Origin: an uncultured Kordia sp.
Lineage (GTDB): Bacteria > Bacteroidota > Bacteroidia > Flavobacteriales > Flavobacteriaceae
Assembly: GCF_947496985.1 (NCBI RefSeq)
Contig: NZ_CANMEZ010000005.1
Coordinates: forward strand, 186,001 to 250,000
Direction: 5' to 3'
Length of the DNA: 64,000 nt
Shown here piece after piece: positions 51,919 through 63,900 of this stretch. The translations under genes and the position numbers were made by a program. Within the stretch, counting starts at the first letter, position 1; each line of letters begins with the position of its first letter. The notes beneath the pieces were generated by a model that made no database searches, was not told where the DNA came from, and saw only the letters and a program-made list of their open reading frames with translations.

Positions 51919-54054
51919 TTACTTTATTAATTCAATAGATTTTTCAACCTCCGTTAAAGGAAGCTTGCAGGTTCCATTAACGCAGACATAAATGTAAGTA
52001 CCATCTTCTATAAAACGATTTTGTAAAAGTGGAATCGTACTTTCTGACATCGTTCCGGCAACTAAAATATTGGGTAAATAATAGGTGTTTAATTGCTGCA
52101 TTTTTTCCAATCCTTCTGAACCTGCAATGGCAACTTCAAAATACGGACTTGTGTAGTTTGACATTAATTGTAACCAGTTGGAATAGGAAGAAGGCGAATT
52201 GCCTATGTTTGGAATCATATTCGTTAACATTTGCTTCGCTTGGTTTTCGTATTCTTTGTTACTATAATAATGACTCAGTTTGAATAAATTATTTGCCATG
52301 ATAGAATTAGAAGCTGGAATTACATTATCGTTCACTTCTGTTTTTCTAGCAATTAAATTTGTATCTGTATCAGATGTAAAATAAAACATCTGTGTTTTTT
52401 CGTCTTTAAAATGTGTCTGTGTGTAATTGGTTAATTCTTTGGCTTTTTGCAACCATGCTTCATCAAAAGTTACTTGATACAACGCAATAAAACTTTCTAT
52501 AACAGCCGCATAGTCTTCCAAATATCCATTAATACTACTTTTACCATCTTTATAATTATGATTCAGTCCGCCATCTGTTCGGAGTTGATTCTGTATGATG
52601 AAGTGTGCATTCTTTTTAGCAGCTTCTAAATATTCAGCGTTTCCAAATGCACGATACGCATCTACATATCCTTTTAGCATCAATGCGTTCCAAGAAGTCA
52701 ATACTTTATCATCTAATCGTGGTTTTGCTCGTTGTTCACGTGCTTCAAATAGTGATTTTTTCCAGTTTTGTATTTTCGCGCTAAGCGTATCAAGATCAAG
52801 ATTATTTTTTGCGGCAAAATCAACTTTAGATTCTTTTCGAATTAAAACATAATAATTGTCTTCCCATTTTCCATATGAATTTACATTGTAAAACTTTTTA
52901 AACAATTCGAAATCTTCTTTTAAAATAACTTCTAATTCAGCTTTCGTCCAACGATAAAAAGCTCCTTCTTCCAGTTCGTTTGTTGCTGTCATACTATCTG
53001 CATCAAGCGAAGAATAAAAAGCTCCGTTTGTAGTTGTTAATTCACGGTTTATGAATGTAAGTGTTTCTGTAACAATGTCTTTGTGTAATTCATTTTTTGT
53101 TGCCAAATATGACTCAGAATATAAACTAACCAATTGAGCGTTGTCGTATAACATCTTTTCAAAATGTGGGACATGCCATTTTTTATCTGTAGAATATCTT
53201 GAAAAACCACCACCAATTTGATCGTAAATACCGCCATATGCCATCATTTTTAGTGTAGTATTTACATATGATTGCACTTTTTCATCAGTATGTTGAATTC
53301 CATAACGCAATTGAAATTTTAAGTTAGTAGGCATTGGAAACTTTAGTTGTGTTTTTTGACCGCCTTTATTGAAGTCTAAATAAGAATTCCAGGTTTTTAC
53401 ATAGGATTGAATGGTTTCAAGGTTGAATGGAGCTGCTTCTTTATTTAAGGTAATTAATTCTGATTTTTGAATACCTTCAGTTAGTTTTTCAGCATATTCC
53501 ATCACTTTCTCAGGGTTCTTTTCATATAATGAAGAAATATCGTTGAGCGCTCCCATCCATTGTCTTTTGGTAAAATACGTGCCGCCAAAAATAGGTCGTC
53601 CATCAGGCAATGTAATACAATTTAATGGCCAGCCGCCACTTCCTGTCATTAATTGAACAGCATTCATATATACCTGATCAATATCTGGTCGTTCTTCTTT
53701 ATCAATTTTAATACTGACAAATTTGTCATTCATCAACTTGGCTACAGAATCATTTTTAAAACTTTCGTCTTCCATTACATGGCACCAATGACAAGCAGAA
53801 TATCCGATAGATATAATAATGAGTTTATTTTCCTCTTTAGCCTGCGCAAGTGCTTTCGGATTCCACGACTTCCAATTTACAGGATTGTGTGCATGTTGTA
53901 ACAAATAAGGACTTGTTTCATGAATCAATTCATTTGTATATTGATGCTCATTTACGTGATTGGTATCTGTTTTGGAAACACAACCAAGTACGCTAGTAAT
54001 AAGTACAGCAATTGCATAACATTTAAATTTTTTCAACTGTTGAAATAGAGTCAT
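51919..54054 (-). CDS. DUF255 thioredoxin-domain protein (YyaL/SSP411-like)
   Basis: This is a 711-aa protein of the DUF255 family, related to YyaL and human spermatogenesis-associated protein 20. The N-terminus has a possible lipoprotein signal ([13 protein letters not shown]). The thioredoxin-like domain shows [42 protein letters not shown] with the CHWC motif, and [13 protein letters not shown]. An alpha/alpha-toroid glycosidase-like region follows ([58 protein letters not shown]). Its function is unsettled. The anchor and CHWC suggest a periplasmic redox or sugar-related role. It converges on the SIR2 gene with 6 bp between stops. Confidence 0.93.
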   Translation of the reverse strand: MTLFQQLKKFKCYAIAVLITSVLGCVSKTDTNHVNEHQYTNELIHETSPYLLQHAHNPVNWKSWNPKALAQAKEENKLIIISIGYSACHWCHVMEDESFKNDSVAKLMNDKFVSIKIDKEERPDIDQVYMNAVQLMTGSGGWPLNCITLPDGRPIFGGTYFTKRQWMGALNDISSLYEKNPEKVMEYAEKLTEGIQKSELITLNKEAAPFNLETIQSYVKTWNSYLDFNKGGQKTQLKFPMPTNLKFQLRYGIQHTDEKVQSYVNTTLKMMAYGGIYDQIGGGFSRYSTDKKWHVPHFEKMLYDNAQLVSLYSESYLATKNELHKDIVTETLTFINRELTTTNGAFYSSLDADSMTATNELEEGAFYRWTKAELEVILKEDFELFKKFYNVNSYGKWEDNYYVLIRKESKVDFAAKNNLDLDTLSAKIQNWKKSLFEAREQRAKPRLDDKVLTSWNALMLKGYVDAYRAFGNAEYLEAAKKNAHFIIQNQLRTDGGLNHNYKDGKSSINGYLEDYAAVIESFIALYQVTFDEAWLQKAKELTNYTQTHFKDEKTQMFYFTSDTDTNLIARKTEVNDNVIPASNSIMANNLFKLSHYYSNKEYENQAKQMLTNMIPNIGNSPSSYSNWLQLMSNYTSPYFEVAIAGSEGLEKMQQLNTYYLPNILVAGTMSESTIPLLQNRFIEDGTYIYVCVNGTCKLPLTEVEKSIELIK

Positions 54055-54268
54055 ATTATAAGTAGCTATCGATTGATGAAATATAGTATTAAAATTTCAA
54101 TTTCTTTTGAAGTAACCTTAATTAAATATAGTGTAAGGACTATTTTTTTCAATACGAATACGGATGCATCATTTGTTGTATTATTTGCTCGATTTATCAC
54201 ATTTCTATTTTATTATCGCGCTATTTTTAGTAAAAATTTAATACACTAACAACCTTAAATTAATAGCT

Positions 54269-55651
54269 ATGTCTAAAAAAACTTTTTTACTACTCATAAC
54301 TGCCGTCTCAGCTTTGGGCGGATTATTATTTGGTTATGATACTGGAGTCATTAATGGAGCACAATTTTACTTAAGTAAATTTTTTGTGTTAGATGATGTC
54401 ATGAAAGGTTGGGTTGTTGGTAGTGCGTTAATAGGTTGTTTATTTGGAGCTATTGCAGCTGGATTTTTAAGTATAAAATTAGGAAGAAAGCAATCGTTGA
54501 TTATTTCTGCGGTTTTATTCACATTATCTGCATACGGCTCAGGATTGCCAGAATTGTTTCCGCAAACCGTTTCTACATTAGTATTCTTTAGAATTTTAGG
54601 AGGTTTAGGAATAGGAATCGCTTCTATGAATGCACCTATGTATATTGCCGAAATTACACCAAGTGATATTCGTGGAAAAATGGTAACCTATTATCAATTA
54701 GCCATCGTAATTGGATTCTTTGTTGTGTTTTTAGCGACATATTTTATTGGAAACAATCTGTCAGAAGCTCAAAATATTGATTTTGGTTGGCGACGCATGT
54801 TTTGGTCAGAATTAATTCCAAGTTTGTTATTTCTAGTATTGCTGTTTTTTGTGCCAAAAAGCCCACGTTGGTTAGCATTAAAAGGAAAAGATGACGAAGC
54901 ATTAGTGGTGTTAAATAAAATTCATGATGAAGAATTTGCTTCAAAAGAATTAGAAGATATAAAAGATTCACTAACAAAAAGTACAGACAAAGTAAAAGTG
55001 AATTACTTTTCAAAAGCTATTTTAGGAATCATTATTATAGGAACAGCATTGTCTGTTTTGCAACAATTTACAGGAATCAATGCAGTATTATATTACGGAG
55101 CAGACATTTTTGAAAAAGCCTTAGGTTTTGGAAAAGAAGATGTATTAGCACAACAAATATTACTAGCATTTATAAACCTAATATTCACATTTGTGGCAAT
55201 GTTTACGGTAGATAAATTTGGTAGAAAACCATTAATTTATATAGGTTCAGGAGGAATGATTCTCGGATTTTTATTACTTGGTGTAAGTTTACAACAGCAA
55301 TCAGTTGGAATCATCTCATTACTAGGAGTTTTAATTTTTATTGGCTCGTTTGCTTTATCAATGGGACCAGTAGTTTGGGTGATATTATCAGAAATGTTTC
55401 CCAACAAAATTAGAAGTGTAGCGATGTCAGTTGCTGTTGCAGCACAATGGGCAGCAAACTATGTAGTATCACAATCGTTTCCTGTTGTTATGGGAAGTGA
55501 AGTAAATAATGGACCAACTTGGAATGGTTCATTACCGTATTTCATTTTCATAGCATTTATCCTTGTGATTGTGTTTGTTACATACAAATATATTCCAGAA
55601 ACCAAAGGGAAAACACTTGAAGAAATAGAAGGTTTCTGGGAAGAAGCCTAA
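54269..55651 (+). CDS. Sugar porter family MFS transporter
   Basis: This is a 460-aa inner-membrane transporter with 12 predicted helices. It shows the sugar-porter motifs GGLLFGYDTGVINGAQ, GRKQS in loop 2-3, FRILGGLGIGIASMNAPMYIAEI, PKSPRWLALKGK, LQQFTGINAVLYYG and the C-terminal PETKGKTLEEIEGFW. It most likely imports a hexose or disaccharide by proton symport. The hybrid sensor gene lies 70 bp downstream on the same strand and a SusC gene follows, so this may be part of a carbohydrate-use locus; the sugar is not known. Confidence 0.95.
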   Translation: MSKKTFLLLITAVSALGGLLFGYDTGVINGAQFYLSKFFVLDDVMKGWVVGSALIGCLFGAIAAGFLSIKLGRKQSLIISAVLFTLSAYGSGLPELFPQTVSTLVFFRILGGLGIGIASMNAPMYIAEITPSDIRGKMVTYYQLAIVIGFFVVFLATYFIGNNLSEAQNIDFGWRRMFWSELIPSLLFLVLLFFVPKSPRWLALKGKDDEALVVLNKIHDEEFASKELEDIKDSLTKSTDKVKVNYFSKAILGIIIIGTALSVLQQFTGINAVLYYGADIFEKALGFGKEDVLAQQILLAFINLIFTFVAMFTVDKFGRKPLIYIGSGGMILGFLLLGVSLQQQSVGIISLLGVLIFIGSFALSMGPVVWVILSEMFPNKIRSVAMSVAVAAQWAANYVVSQSFPVVMGSEVNNGPTWNGSLPYFIFIAFILVIVFVTYKYIPETKGKTLEEIEGFWEEA

Positions 55652-55721
55652 ATGATTTTTAATTTAAATTTGATAAAGATGTAAAATTGGATAAGTTTGA
55701 TGGTAGAAATGACACTATAAT

Positions 55722-58700
55722 ATGAAAAAGAGGTTCTGTTTTTTTAGTTTGCTAATGTACTTAGTTTGTTTCAATTCTTGGTCACAAGAAACGACGCAGA
55801 AATATGACTTTGTGAGTATAAAAGAAGGGATTTCTAAAGTTGGAATTTACACAATTATCCAAGATGATTTAGGGTTTATTTGGTTAGGAACAAATGGTGC
55901 AGGATTATATCGTTACGACGGAATTAGCTATGAATCATATAAATACATTATTGATGATCCTACTTCGTTGAGTAGTAGTTTGGTGCAAAGTTCATACTTA
56001 GATAGTAAAAATAGATTGTGGTTCGGAACTGAAAATGGACTCAATTTATACGATCGCGAAAATGATCGATTTCAGCGAATACCTAGCGAAGCTTTCAATA
56101 TTGAAGAAAGTGAAAATATTACGATTAGTAGTATGAAAGAAGATCAGCATGGGAATCTTTTTCTAGGTACGCTCGATTTAGGATTGTTCAAAATGAATTT
56201 GAACGATTTTACCGTAGAACGTGTGCTGAGTAACGAATCGTTGGAATCTATTTCGTTAAATGGAAGTGCAATTGATATAGATGTTGATGGAAATGTATAC
56301 GTGGCAACAGATAGAGGAATTAAATCGTATGATTACAAAACAAATACACTACGTCCGGCAGTATTTCAGAATACATCAGGTGATTTTCACATAAACAATC
56401 CAACGGAATCATTATTAATTGATAAAGAGAATACGATTTGGTTAGGTACCGAAACTGATGGACTAATTAGAGTGCGTACCGTTATATCTTCCAATAATGA
56501 ACCAATTCACAAAATTGACACGTTTTCATTTTCAGAAAATCAATTTCTATCCTTAGCCGAATTAAAAAACGGAACATTATTATGCGGAACGGAAAATGAT
56601 GGATTGTATCACATTGACAAAACTGGTAAAATTTTAAATCTTTACGAAGCCAATAAAAGCAATACAAGTAGTATTCTTTCCAATTCTATTTGGTCTTTGT
56701 ACTTAGATACAGATGAACGTATTTGGGTTGGTTATTATAATAAAGGTGTTTCTGTATATGATAATTTGTATGATAAGTTTAATGAAATCAGAAGCTTACC
56801 GGAAAACCCAAATTCATTGCAATATGTTTCTGTTGCTGCCATAGAGGAAGATGATGATAATAATTTATGGATTGGTATGGATGGTGGAGGAATTGATGTT
56901 TTTGACAAGAAAAATCATAACATAACTCACATCAATACAAAAAATGATCAAACATATAAAGGTCTTACTAGTGATTATATTGAAAGCTTACTAGTTGATT
57001 CAAATCAAAATTTGTGGGCTGGAAGTTGGGATAAAGGATTGTTTTATTTGAAAAAAGGAACAAAGAAGTTTGTCAATTTTACACGGAAAAACACAAATGA
57101 AAATTTAAGTTCTAATACTATATTAACGCTTGCAGAAGATTCTGAAGGTATTATTTGGATAGGATCATACAATAGTGGATTGCATTCGTTTGATCCAAAT
57201 ACAAATACATTTACACATTACAATTTTGAACCTTTTATTACCAATAGATTAGTAGATATTGAAGTGCGAAAAGTTATTATAGATCGTAATGATCATATTT
57301 GGTTAGGAACTGAAATAGGTTTATTTAAAGTAGAAAAGTTAGATGATGGTGAGTTTTCAGTGATTTCGATGCGAGATAAAATGCCTGAAAACTTCAAAAA
57401 CCACAATAGTTCAGACAATATATTACCCATCTTTGAAAGTGCTGATCGTTCTATTTGGGTAGGAACACGTGGTGCTGGAATGTGTAAATATGATCCTGCA
57501 ACCGAAACGTTTGTTTGGTATAATAAACTAAACGGATTGGTTGAAGAAAATGTAAACGGAATTACGCAAAGTGTAGATGGAAACATTTGGATAGCAGGAA
57601 ACTCAGGAATAACAAAGTTAAATGTAAAAGACAACACGTTTACAAATTATACAAGTAATGACGGTTTATTGTCTAATGATTACAACATCAATTCTGCATT
57701 TAGAGACAAAGATGGATTGTTATATTTTGGAAACTTTCAAGGTGTAGATTATTTCAATCCGTTAGACATAAAAATCAACAAAAATGTACCTTCATTATAT
57801 CTGACAGAATTTAAATTATTCAATGAAAACGTAATTCCTAACGAAGAAAAATCGCCCTTAGAAAAAGTAATATCTAAAACAGATAGCTTAACACTTAATA
57901 GCAAACAGTCGGTTTTTACAATTGAATATTCAAGTATAAACTACACACGACCAGAAAAAAATGAATATGCATATTACTTAGAAGGATATGAAACTTCTTG
58001 GAATTATGTTGGTAAAAAACGAAGTGCAACGTATACCAACTTAGATCCGGGAACGTATACATTTAAACTAAAAGCGGCAAACAATGATGGTGTTTGGAAT
58101 GAATCTCCACTGTTATTAAATATTACAATTTTGCCACCTTGGTGGAAAACTACTTGGGCATTGTTATCATATGCTTTGTTAGTTTTATTAGGTGTATATC
58201 TGTTGAATAAAATAACGCAGACGCGAATAAAAGACAAGCAATTAGTAGCCAACGAACGTAACAATCGTTTGTTAGAAAAAGAATTGAATGAAAAGAAATT
58301 ACAATTTTTCACAAACATATCACACGAATTCAGGACGCCACTTTCCTTGATTATTGGTCCGTTGGAAGATATTATTAAAAATGATAGTTCTATCATTCCT
58401 GAAAGAATTAAAGAAAAACACAATACCATTCATAAAAACACGAATAGATTATATCGTTTAATTAATGAATTATTGGATTTTAGAAAGCTTGAATTAGATA
58501 AAGTTCGAATCAAAGTACGAGAACTCAATCTTGTATCGTTTACGAAAAGCGTAACAAGTCACTTTAAAGAAGAAGCATTCATAAAAAACATTCATCTTAG
58601 TGTTGATACAGACATTCAGGATATTGAAGTCTTTGCTGATGAGCGTATGTTGGAAAAAATAGTTTTCAATATCTTATCAAACGCATTTAAAGTAACGCCA

Positions 58701-59897
58701 GAAGGTGGCGCTATCACAGTTGATTTATCTGCAAAAGAAGACTTAGTTGATTTACCATTGGCTAATGACAAAGAAAAAATAAAAGCAATTGAAATTTCAA
58801 TTTCAGATACAGGTCCAGGTTTAAAACAAGATCAAGTAGATAAAATATTCAAACGTTTCTATCAGGTTGATAACTTAAACAAAACCTATTATGGCGGCAC
58901 AGGAATTGGCTTAGAAGTAGTGCAAAATTTCGTGAAACTTCACAAAGGGAAAATAAAAGTAACAAGTGAAGTTGGTACAGGAACAACTTTTACAATTGTA
59001 TTGCCTGCAAGTGGAGAATATTTTAGTGAAGACGAACGACTATCAGAAAAAGTAGAAGATCAAGTTCAAAAAGAAGAAACCTTTGTAATTCCTGCTCCAA
59101 GTACTGAAAATATTCCAGAAGAAGATGAGGAAAATGTAAATGTAGCATCACATACATTATTAATTGTAGAAGACAATACAGAATTACGAAATTATCTGAA
59201 AAATGAACTAAAAACACAATACAAAATACTGCTTGCTAAAAACGGAAAAGAAGGATTACAATTGGCAAAAGAATTTTTGCCAGATATTATCATGACAGAT
59301 GTTATTATGCCCGAAATGGATGGTTTCATGTTTTGTAAAAACATAAAAAGTGATATCAAAACGAGTCATATTCCATTACTAATGCTAACGGCTAAAACAC
59401 GTATAGAAAACCGAATGGAAGGTATTGAAAACGGAGCAGACGCTTATATGGTAAAACCTTTTGATGTCGGTTTATTAAAATTACGCTTGTCACAGTTAAT
59501 TACAAGTAGACAATTAATATTCAATAAATACTTTAGTGTTATCAGTGATGCAGATAATAAAACCACGACTTCTATTGACAAAGAATTTATTGAAAAAGTA
59601 TTGGGTTACATTAATGAAAGTATTGGTGATCCTAACTTAAACGTGGAATCGTTGGCTTCACAATTAAACTTAAGTAGAAGTCAATTCTATCGAAAAATAA
59701 AAGCCTTAACAAACCAAACGGCAAATGAATTTATTCGTAATATTCGATTATTGCGTGCCAAGCAAATCATAGAAACGGGTAACAATAACATAAGCGAAGT
59801 ATGTTACAAAGTAGGTTTCTCATCACCATCATACTTTACAAAATGCTTTAAAAGTCACTTTGGTGTCTTGCCAAAAGAAATAGAAAGCAGTAAGTAA
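55722..59897 (+). CDS. Hybrid two-component system sensor-regulator (HTCS)
   Basis: This 1391-aa protein combines a full two-component pathway in one chain. A signal sequence precedes a large periplasmic Reg_prop propeller region (about 30-740; repeats such as DDLGFIWLGTNGAGLYRYDG and DSEGIIWIGSYNSGLHSFD) that senses ligand, then a Y_Y_Y domain. One membrane helix follows (about 805-830). The cytoplasmic part has a HisKA domain with His868 in FFTNISHEFRTPLSLI, an HATPase, a receiver domain with Asp1193 in DIIMTDVIMPEMDG, and an AraC-type helix-turn-helix (about 1290-1391). In Bacteroidota such HTCS proteins control polysaccharide-use loci by sensing oligosaccharides. It lies between a sugar porter and SusC, its likely target. 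Confidence 0.95.
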   Translation: MKKRFCFFSLLMYLVCFNSWSQETTQKYDFVSIKEGISKVGIYTIIQDDLGFIWLGTNGAGLYRYDGISYESYKYIIDDPTSLSSSLVQSSYLDSKNRLWFGTENGLNLYDRENDRFQRIPSEAFNIEESENITISSMKEDQHGNLFLGTLDLGLFKMNLNDFTVERVLSNESLESISLNGSAIDIDVDGNVYVATDRGIKSYDYKTNTLRPAVFQNTSGDFHINNPTESLLIDKENTIWLGTETDGLIRVRTVISSNNEPIHKIDTFSFSENQFLSLAELKNGTLLCGTENDGLYHIDKTGKILNLYEANKSNTSSILSNSIWSLYLDTDERIWVGYYNKGVSVYDNLYDKFNEIRSLPENPNSLQYVSVAAIEEDDDNNLWIGMDGGGIDVFDKKNHNITHINTKNDQTYKGLTSDYIESLLVDSNQNLWAGSWDKGLFYLKKGTKKFVNFTRKNTNENLSSNTILTLAEDSEGIIWIGSYNSGLHSFDPNTNTFTHYNFEPFITNRLVDIEVRKVIIDRNDHIWLGTEIGLFKVEKLDDGEFSVISMRDKMPENFKNHNSSDNILPIFESADRSIWVGTRGAGMCKYDPATETFVWYNKLNGLVEENVNGITQSVDGNIWIAGNSGITKLNVKDNTFTNYTSNDGLLSNDYNINSAFRDKDGLLYFGNFQGVDYFNPLDIKINKNVPSLYLTEFKLFNENVIPNEEKSPLEKVISKTDSLTLNSKQSVFTIEYSSINYTRPEKNEYAYYLEGYETSWNYVGKKRSATYTNLDPGTYTFKLKAANNDGVWNESPLLLNITILPPWWKTTWALLSYALLVLLGVYLLNKITQTRIKDKQLVANERNNRLLEKELNEKKLQFFTNISHEFRTPLSLIIGPLEDIIKNDSSIIPERIKEKHNTIHKNTNRLYRLINELLDFRKLELDKVRIKVRELNLVSFTKSVTSHFKEEAFIKNIHLSVDTDIQDIEVFADERMLEKIVFNILSNAFKVTPEGGAITVDLSAKEDLVDLPLANDKEKIKAIEISISDTGPGLKQDQVDKIFKRFYQVDNLNKTYYGGTGIGLEVVQNFVKLHKGKIKVTSEVGTGTTFTIVLPASGEYFSEDERLSEKVEDQVQKEETFVIPAPSTENIPEEDEENVNVASHTLLIVEDNTELRNYLKNELKTQYKILLAKNGKEGLQLAKEFLPDIIMTDVIMPEMDGFMFCKNIKSDIKTSHIPLLMLTAKTRIENRMEGIENGADAYMVKPFDVGLLKLRLSQLITSRQLIFNKYFSVISDADNKTTTSIDKEFIEKVLGYINESIGDPNLNVESLASQLNLSRSQFYRKIKALTNQTANEFIRNIRLLRAKQIIETGNNNISEVCYKVGFSSPSYFTKCFKSHFGVLPKEIESSK

Positions 59898-60063
59898 CAT
59901 AAATCAGAAATAAAGCATTATCAGCTTTAGGTAGTTCTTTTCCATAGAGTACTATGGTTTGTTCGTTAAAAATCTGAATATTGTAAATTTAAAGCAAGCT
60001 ATTCTTAAGTTTCTGAAAAAGATTATATCTGGAAGGTATTAAATAATATAACAAAGAACTGCA

Positions 60064-60096
60064 TAAAAAAAGGATTCTCGTATGAGAATCCTTTTC
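60064..60096 (-). terminator. Terminator of the 60118-60315 precursor gene
   Basis: AAAAGGATTCTC pairs with GAGAATCCTTTT around GTAT. On the minus strand a seven-T tract follows. It could also serve the plus-strand HTCS gene. Confidence 0.85.
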
Positions 60097-60117
60097 ATAT
60101 TAATACTACTAAAATTT

Positions 60118-60315
60118 TTATGCTGGATGTGTTCCCATATCACAAACCCAACCTTGTGTGCAGTTTGCAGCTATGGTGCAATACTCTTGTAAAGTTCCCC
60201 AACAGTTTCTTGGAGCATAACTTGTAGTAGTTCCTCCACCTTTTGTTGCTTCTGTATTCAAATTAGAAACTGATTTCTTGTTAATTGATAACGATTTAAG
60301 ATTCTTTTTTTTCAT
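60118..60315 (-). CDS. Class I lanthipeptide-like RiPP precursor, 65 aa, four Cys
   Basis: The leader MKKKNLKSLSINKKSVSNL fits the family consensus and ends in GGG at residues 26-28. The core begins TTTSYAPRNCWGTLQEYC and has four Cys with Thr/Ser before them, a good layout for lanthionine formation. The ATG is preceded by AAATTTTATATC, similar to the 14138 member. It lies in opposite orientation between the HTCS and SusC genes, so it is probably an insertion into, not a part of, the carbohydrate locus. No modification enzyme is nearby. Confidence 0.75.
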   Translation of the reverse strand: MKKKNLKSLSINKKSVSNLNTEATKGGGTTTSYAPRNCWGTLQEYCTIAANCTQGWVCDMGTHPA

Positions 60316-60790
60316 GATATAAAATTTTAAAAGTTAATTAACTAAAAGTAAGAAATACTGACAGGAATTATTTACGGTAAAACCTTAATAAAATTAAAGC
60401 TGACTTTTTTTAACATTTAATTAGAATATAGGAGATTTACAATTTTTGTTAATGTTAAAATAGTATATTTCATGGTTCCTTTTTTTAACAAAATATTTAG
60501 AAAGTCTGTATGTGCTGTAATTATGGAGTGAAAATACAATGCAACAAATGTGTCATGGCTGCCTTTTTGTGTGAAATGCTACAATAATACAAGAAATGTA
60601 CACGCTAACTGCTTGAAAATTAAGGATGATTAAAATAAATGGACTTCTTTGTTTAGAATGTTATAAATGTAGCATATATCATAAAACATATGCAACTACA
60701 ACGTTGTAATTGTCGAAAAACGCATCAAAAGTTGCATCATATGCTTTATAATTCACATTAATTAATTAATATTTTTTTAACATTTGTGAA
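60316..60790. other. 475-bp AT-rich region upstream of SusC
   Basis: No gene is seen before the 32-codon ORF at 60791. This stretch should hold the promoter and any HTCS-binding site for SusC. I could not pick out a convincing direct repeat or -7/-33 pair. Confidence 0.5.
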
Positions 60791-60889
60791 ATGCGAATTA
60801 AAAAATTTAAATGGAGAGTGCTAAATGAGTTAATTCTCATTGCTGCAATTATTGCACTGATAATTTTCCTCATAGTTTTCATTTTTTAA
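60791..60889 (+). CDS. Possible tiny membrane protein, 32 aa
   Basis: ATG at 60791 opens a 32-codon frame (MRIKKFKWRVLNELILIAAI then IALIIFLIVFIF) with a basic N-terminus and one membrane helix, stopping 42 bp before the SusC start. The layout suits a small membrane protein rather than chance sequence, but there is no independent support. It lies in the leader of the SusC transcript. Confidence 0.4.
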   Translation: MRIKKFKWRVLNELILIAAIIALIIFLIVFIF

Positions 60890-60931
60890 AAATTAATCAT
60901 TAAAACAAACTAACATTAAACCAATTTTTCT

Positions 60932-63900
60932 ATGAAGATTATACCGCTAAAAAAGTTTTTCTTTTTAATAGCCTTTCTCTATGGAAGCTTTTTACAAGCC
61001 CAAACAATCAAGGGAAAAGTAACAAGTGCTGATGTACCACTACTTGGTGCAACAGTTGTTGTAAAAGGAACCGATAATGGTACCTCTACTGACTTTGACG
61101 GTAACTACACACTTAAAAACGTAGCATCTGATGCCATATTAGTTGTAAGTTATGTAGGTTACGTAACCAAAGAAGTACCCGTAGCTGGGAAAGCTACAGT
61201 AAACATTACTTTAGAAGAAGATGCAGCAGCTCTTGATGAAGTAGTCGTTGTAGGATACGGAGCCAAAAAGAAAAGTTTAGTAACTGGTGCCATATCAAGT
61301 GTAAACAGTGAAGACATCAAAAGTGTATCCAATCAAAGAGTTGAACAAGCCTTACAAGGACGTACTTCGGGTGTTACTATTTCATCATCATCAGGTTCGC
61401 CAGGTTCAGGTGCTCGAATTAGAATTAGAGGTACAGGATCAAGTGGAACTTCTGAACCATTATTTATTGTTGATGGAATGAAAGTTTCAACAATTGATAA
61501 CATTCCTCCATCGGACATTGAAAACCTAGAAGTATTAAAAGATGCAGCTTCGGCAGCTATCTATGGTACAGAAGGCGCAAATGGTGTTATCATTATCACA
61601 ACAAAAAGTGGTAAAGGGAAAAAAATCAAAGTAAACTTCAATACGCAAGTAGGATTCCAAACACTTCAAAGTGATATTCAATTAATGAATGCAGCCCAGT
61701 TTGTAACTTATATGAATGAAGCTGGTGTAACTTCTGTAGTAAATAATGGAGTTGATACTAATTGGATAGATGAAGTATTTGATTCAGCTTTCATGCAACG
61801 TTATGATGTAAGTTTATCAGGAGAAGTAGCAGACATTTCATATTATTTTTCAGCGTCGCATACTGATCAAGATGGTATTGTTGCTAAGGAGAATTCTTCT
61901 TTTAAAAGAACATCAATTCGTTTAAACTTAAAAAGCGAAATTACAAATTGGTTTGAAGCAGGTGTAAGCGCCAACGCTTCATTTATAGATAAAGAAGGTG
62001 TACAGGAAAACAATGATACAAGAGGTGTAATACAAAATGCATTAGTGTTAGATCCATTAACACCAGTTACTTATGCTCCAGGTCAAGTGCCGCAAGAAGT
62101 AATTGATAGAGCTTCTGATAACGGTTTCCCAGATGTACCATTGCTAACAGATAGAAATGGAAATGTATATGGGTATCCAACGTATTCAACTGGAGAAACA
62201 TTAAATCCAGTTGCATATTCTAATGTAAACAGAACTTTAAACCAAAATAATCAATTCTTATCAACTATCTATGGTAAATTCAAAATCTTAGATGGATTAA
62301 GCTTTACAACTAGATTTGGATATGAATACAGAGATTTTGATAACAGAAATACAATCTTACCATACTTTGTAGCTTCAGAAGCACAAAATACAACCTACAC
62401 AATGTCTGAATCAAGAATTCGTTCAAAAAAGTGGTTATGGGAAAACTTTGCATCATACACAAGATCATTTGATAAGCATAACTTTACTGCATTAGCTGGA
62501 TATTCTGCTGAAGAAACTGAAATACCAACAATTTTATCAAGAAGTGGTTCTATAGGAATTCCTGATTTTACAGCTTTTGATTTAGACTTACCAGGGTTTA
62601 CAGTAGAAGATAGAACAGCAAACATCAATACATTTAGAGATAACTTAGTATCTATGTATGGTAGACTCTCATATGACTATGATGGAAAGTACTTATTTGA
62701 AGCATCTATAAGACGAGATCGTTCGGATAAATTCCCTACAGCAAATAAAGCAGGTACATTCTCAGCATTTTCTGGAGGTTGGATATTATCAAAAGAAGAT
62801 TTCTGGAATCCTGATTCATTTGTAAACTACTTTAAAGTAAGAGGAAGTTGGGGACAAAATGGTAACAAATCTAATTTATCTGGAAACTCTGATGTCATTA
62901 GCATCACAAGAAATATTAATGGACTTCCAATAGACTATTTAGGAGTTGGAGGAGCACAAATTACAGGATTTGCAAACTCTAACTTAGTTTGGGAAACATC
63001 TACTCAAACAAACTTTGGTATTGACTTTAGAGCATTGAAAAATAAATTACGTTTCTCAGTTGATTATTATAAGAAAACTACAGAAGACTTAATTGTATCT
63101 GATGGTAGCTTAATTACCCCAGGTTCTGCAGGATTTACATCAAATGAATTTAATGCAGGAACAATTGTAAATAAAGGTTTTGAATTTGAAGTAGGATACG
63201 CTAATAGAGATAACGAGTTCAAATATGAAATTAACGCAAACTTATCTACATTAGATAATGAAGTAACAGAAATATTATTCTTACCAGAAGGAACATCGTT
63301 AAGAGGAGCGGGAGCACCACAGAATGATGATGGAATTACAAGATTTACTGAAGGTTTACCAGCTTGGTATTTCTTTGGATACCAAACAAATGGAGTAGAC
63401 CCAGCAACAGGAGAACTTGTAAGAGTAGATACTGATGGTGATGGAAACGTTACAAATGCAGATAAAACATTCATCGGTTCACCACATCCAGATGTATTAT
63501 TTGGAGGAAACTTTAACTTCCAATACAAAGCATTTGATTTAAATATTCAATACCAAGGAAGTCTTGGGAACGAAATCTTTACTTCGTATCACCAACCTTC
63601 TAGACCTATCACTAACAAGCCAGTACATTTCTTTAATGATAGATGGCAAAACCCTGGTGATAATGCAACTTTCCCATCGTCAGCAACGATTACAGATTCG
63701 TATGATACTGACTTAATGGTAGAAGATGGTTCATATATGAGAATTAAGCAGATTCAATTAGGGTATACATTACCACAAAGGATATCTGAAAAATTACATT
63801 TAAATAATCTAAGATTATACGTATCTTTAGATGACTACTTAACATTTACTAAATACAGAGGATTAGATCCTGAAATTGGAAACTTTGGATTTAACGATAT

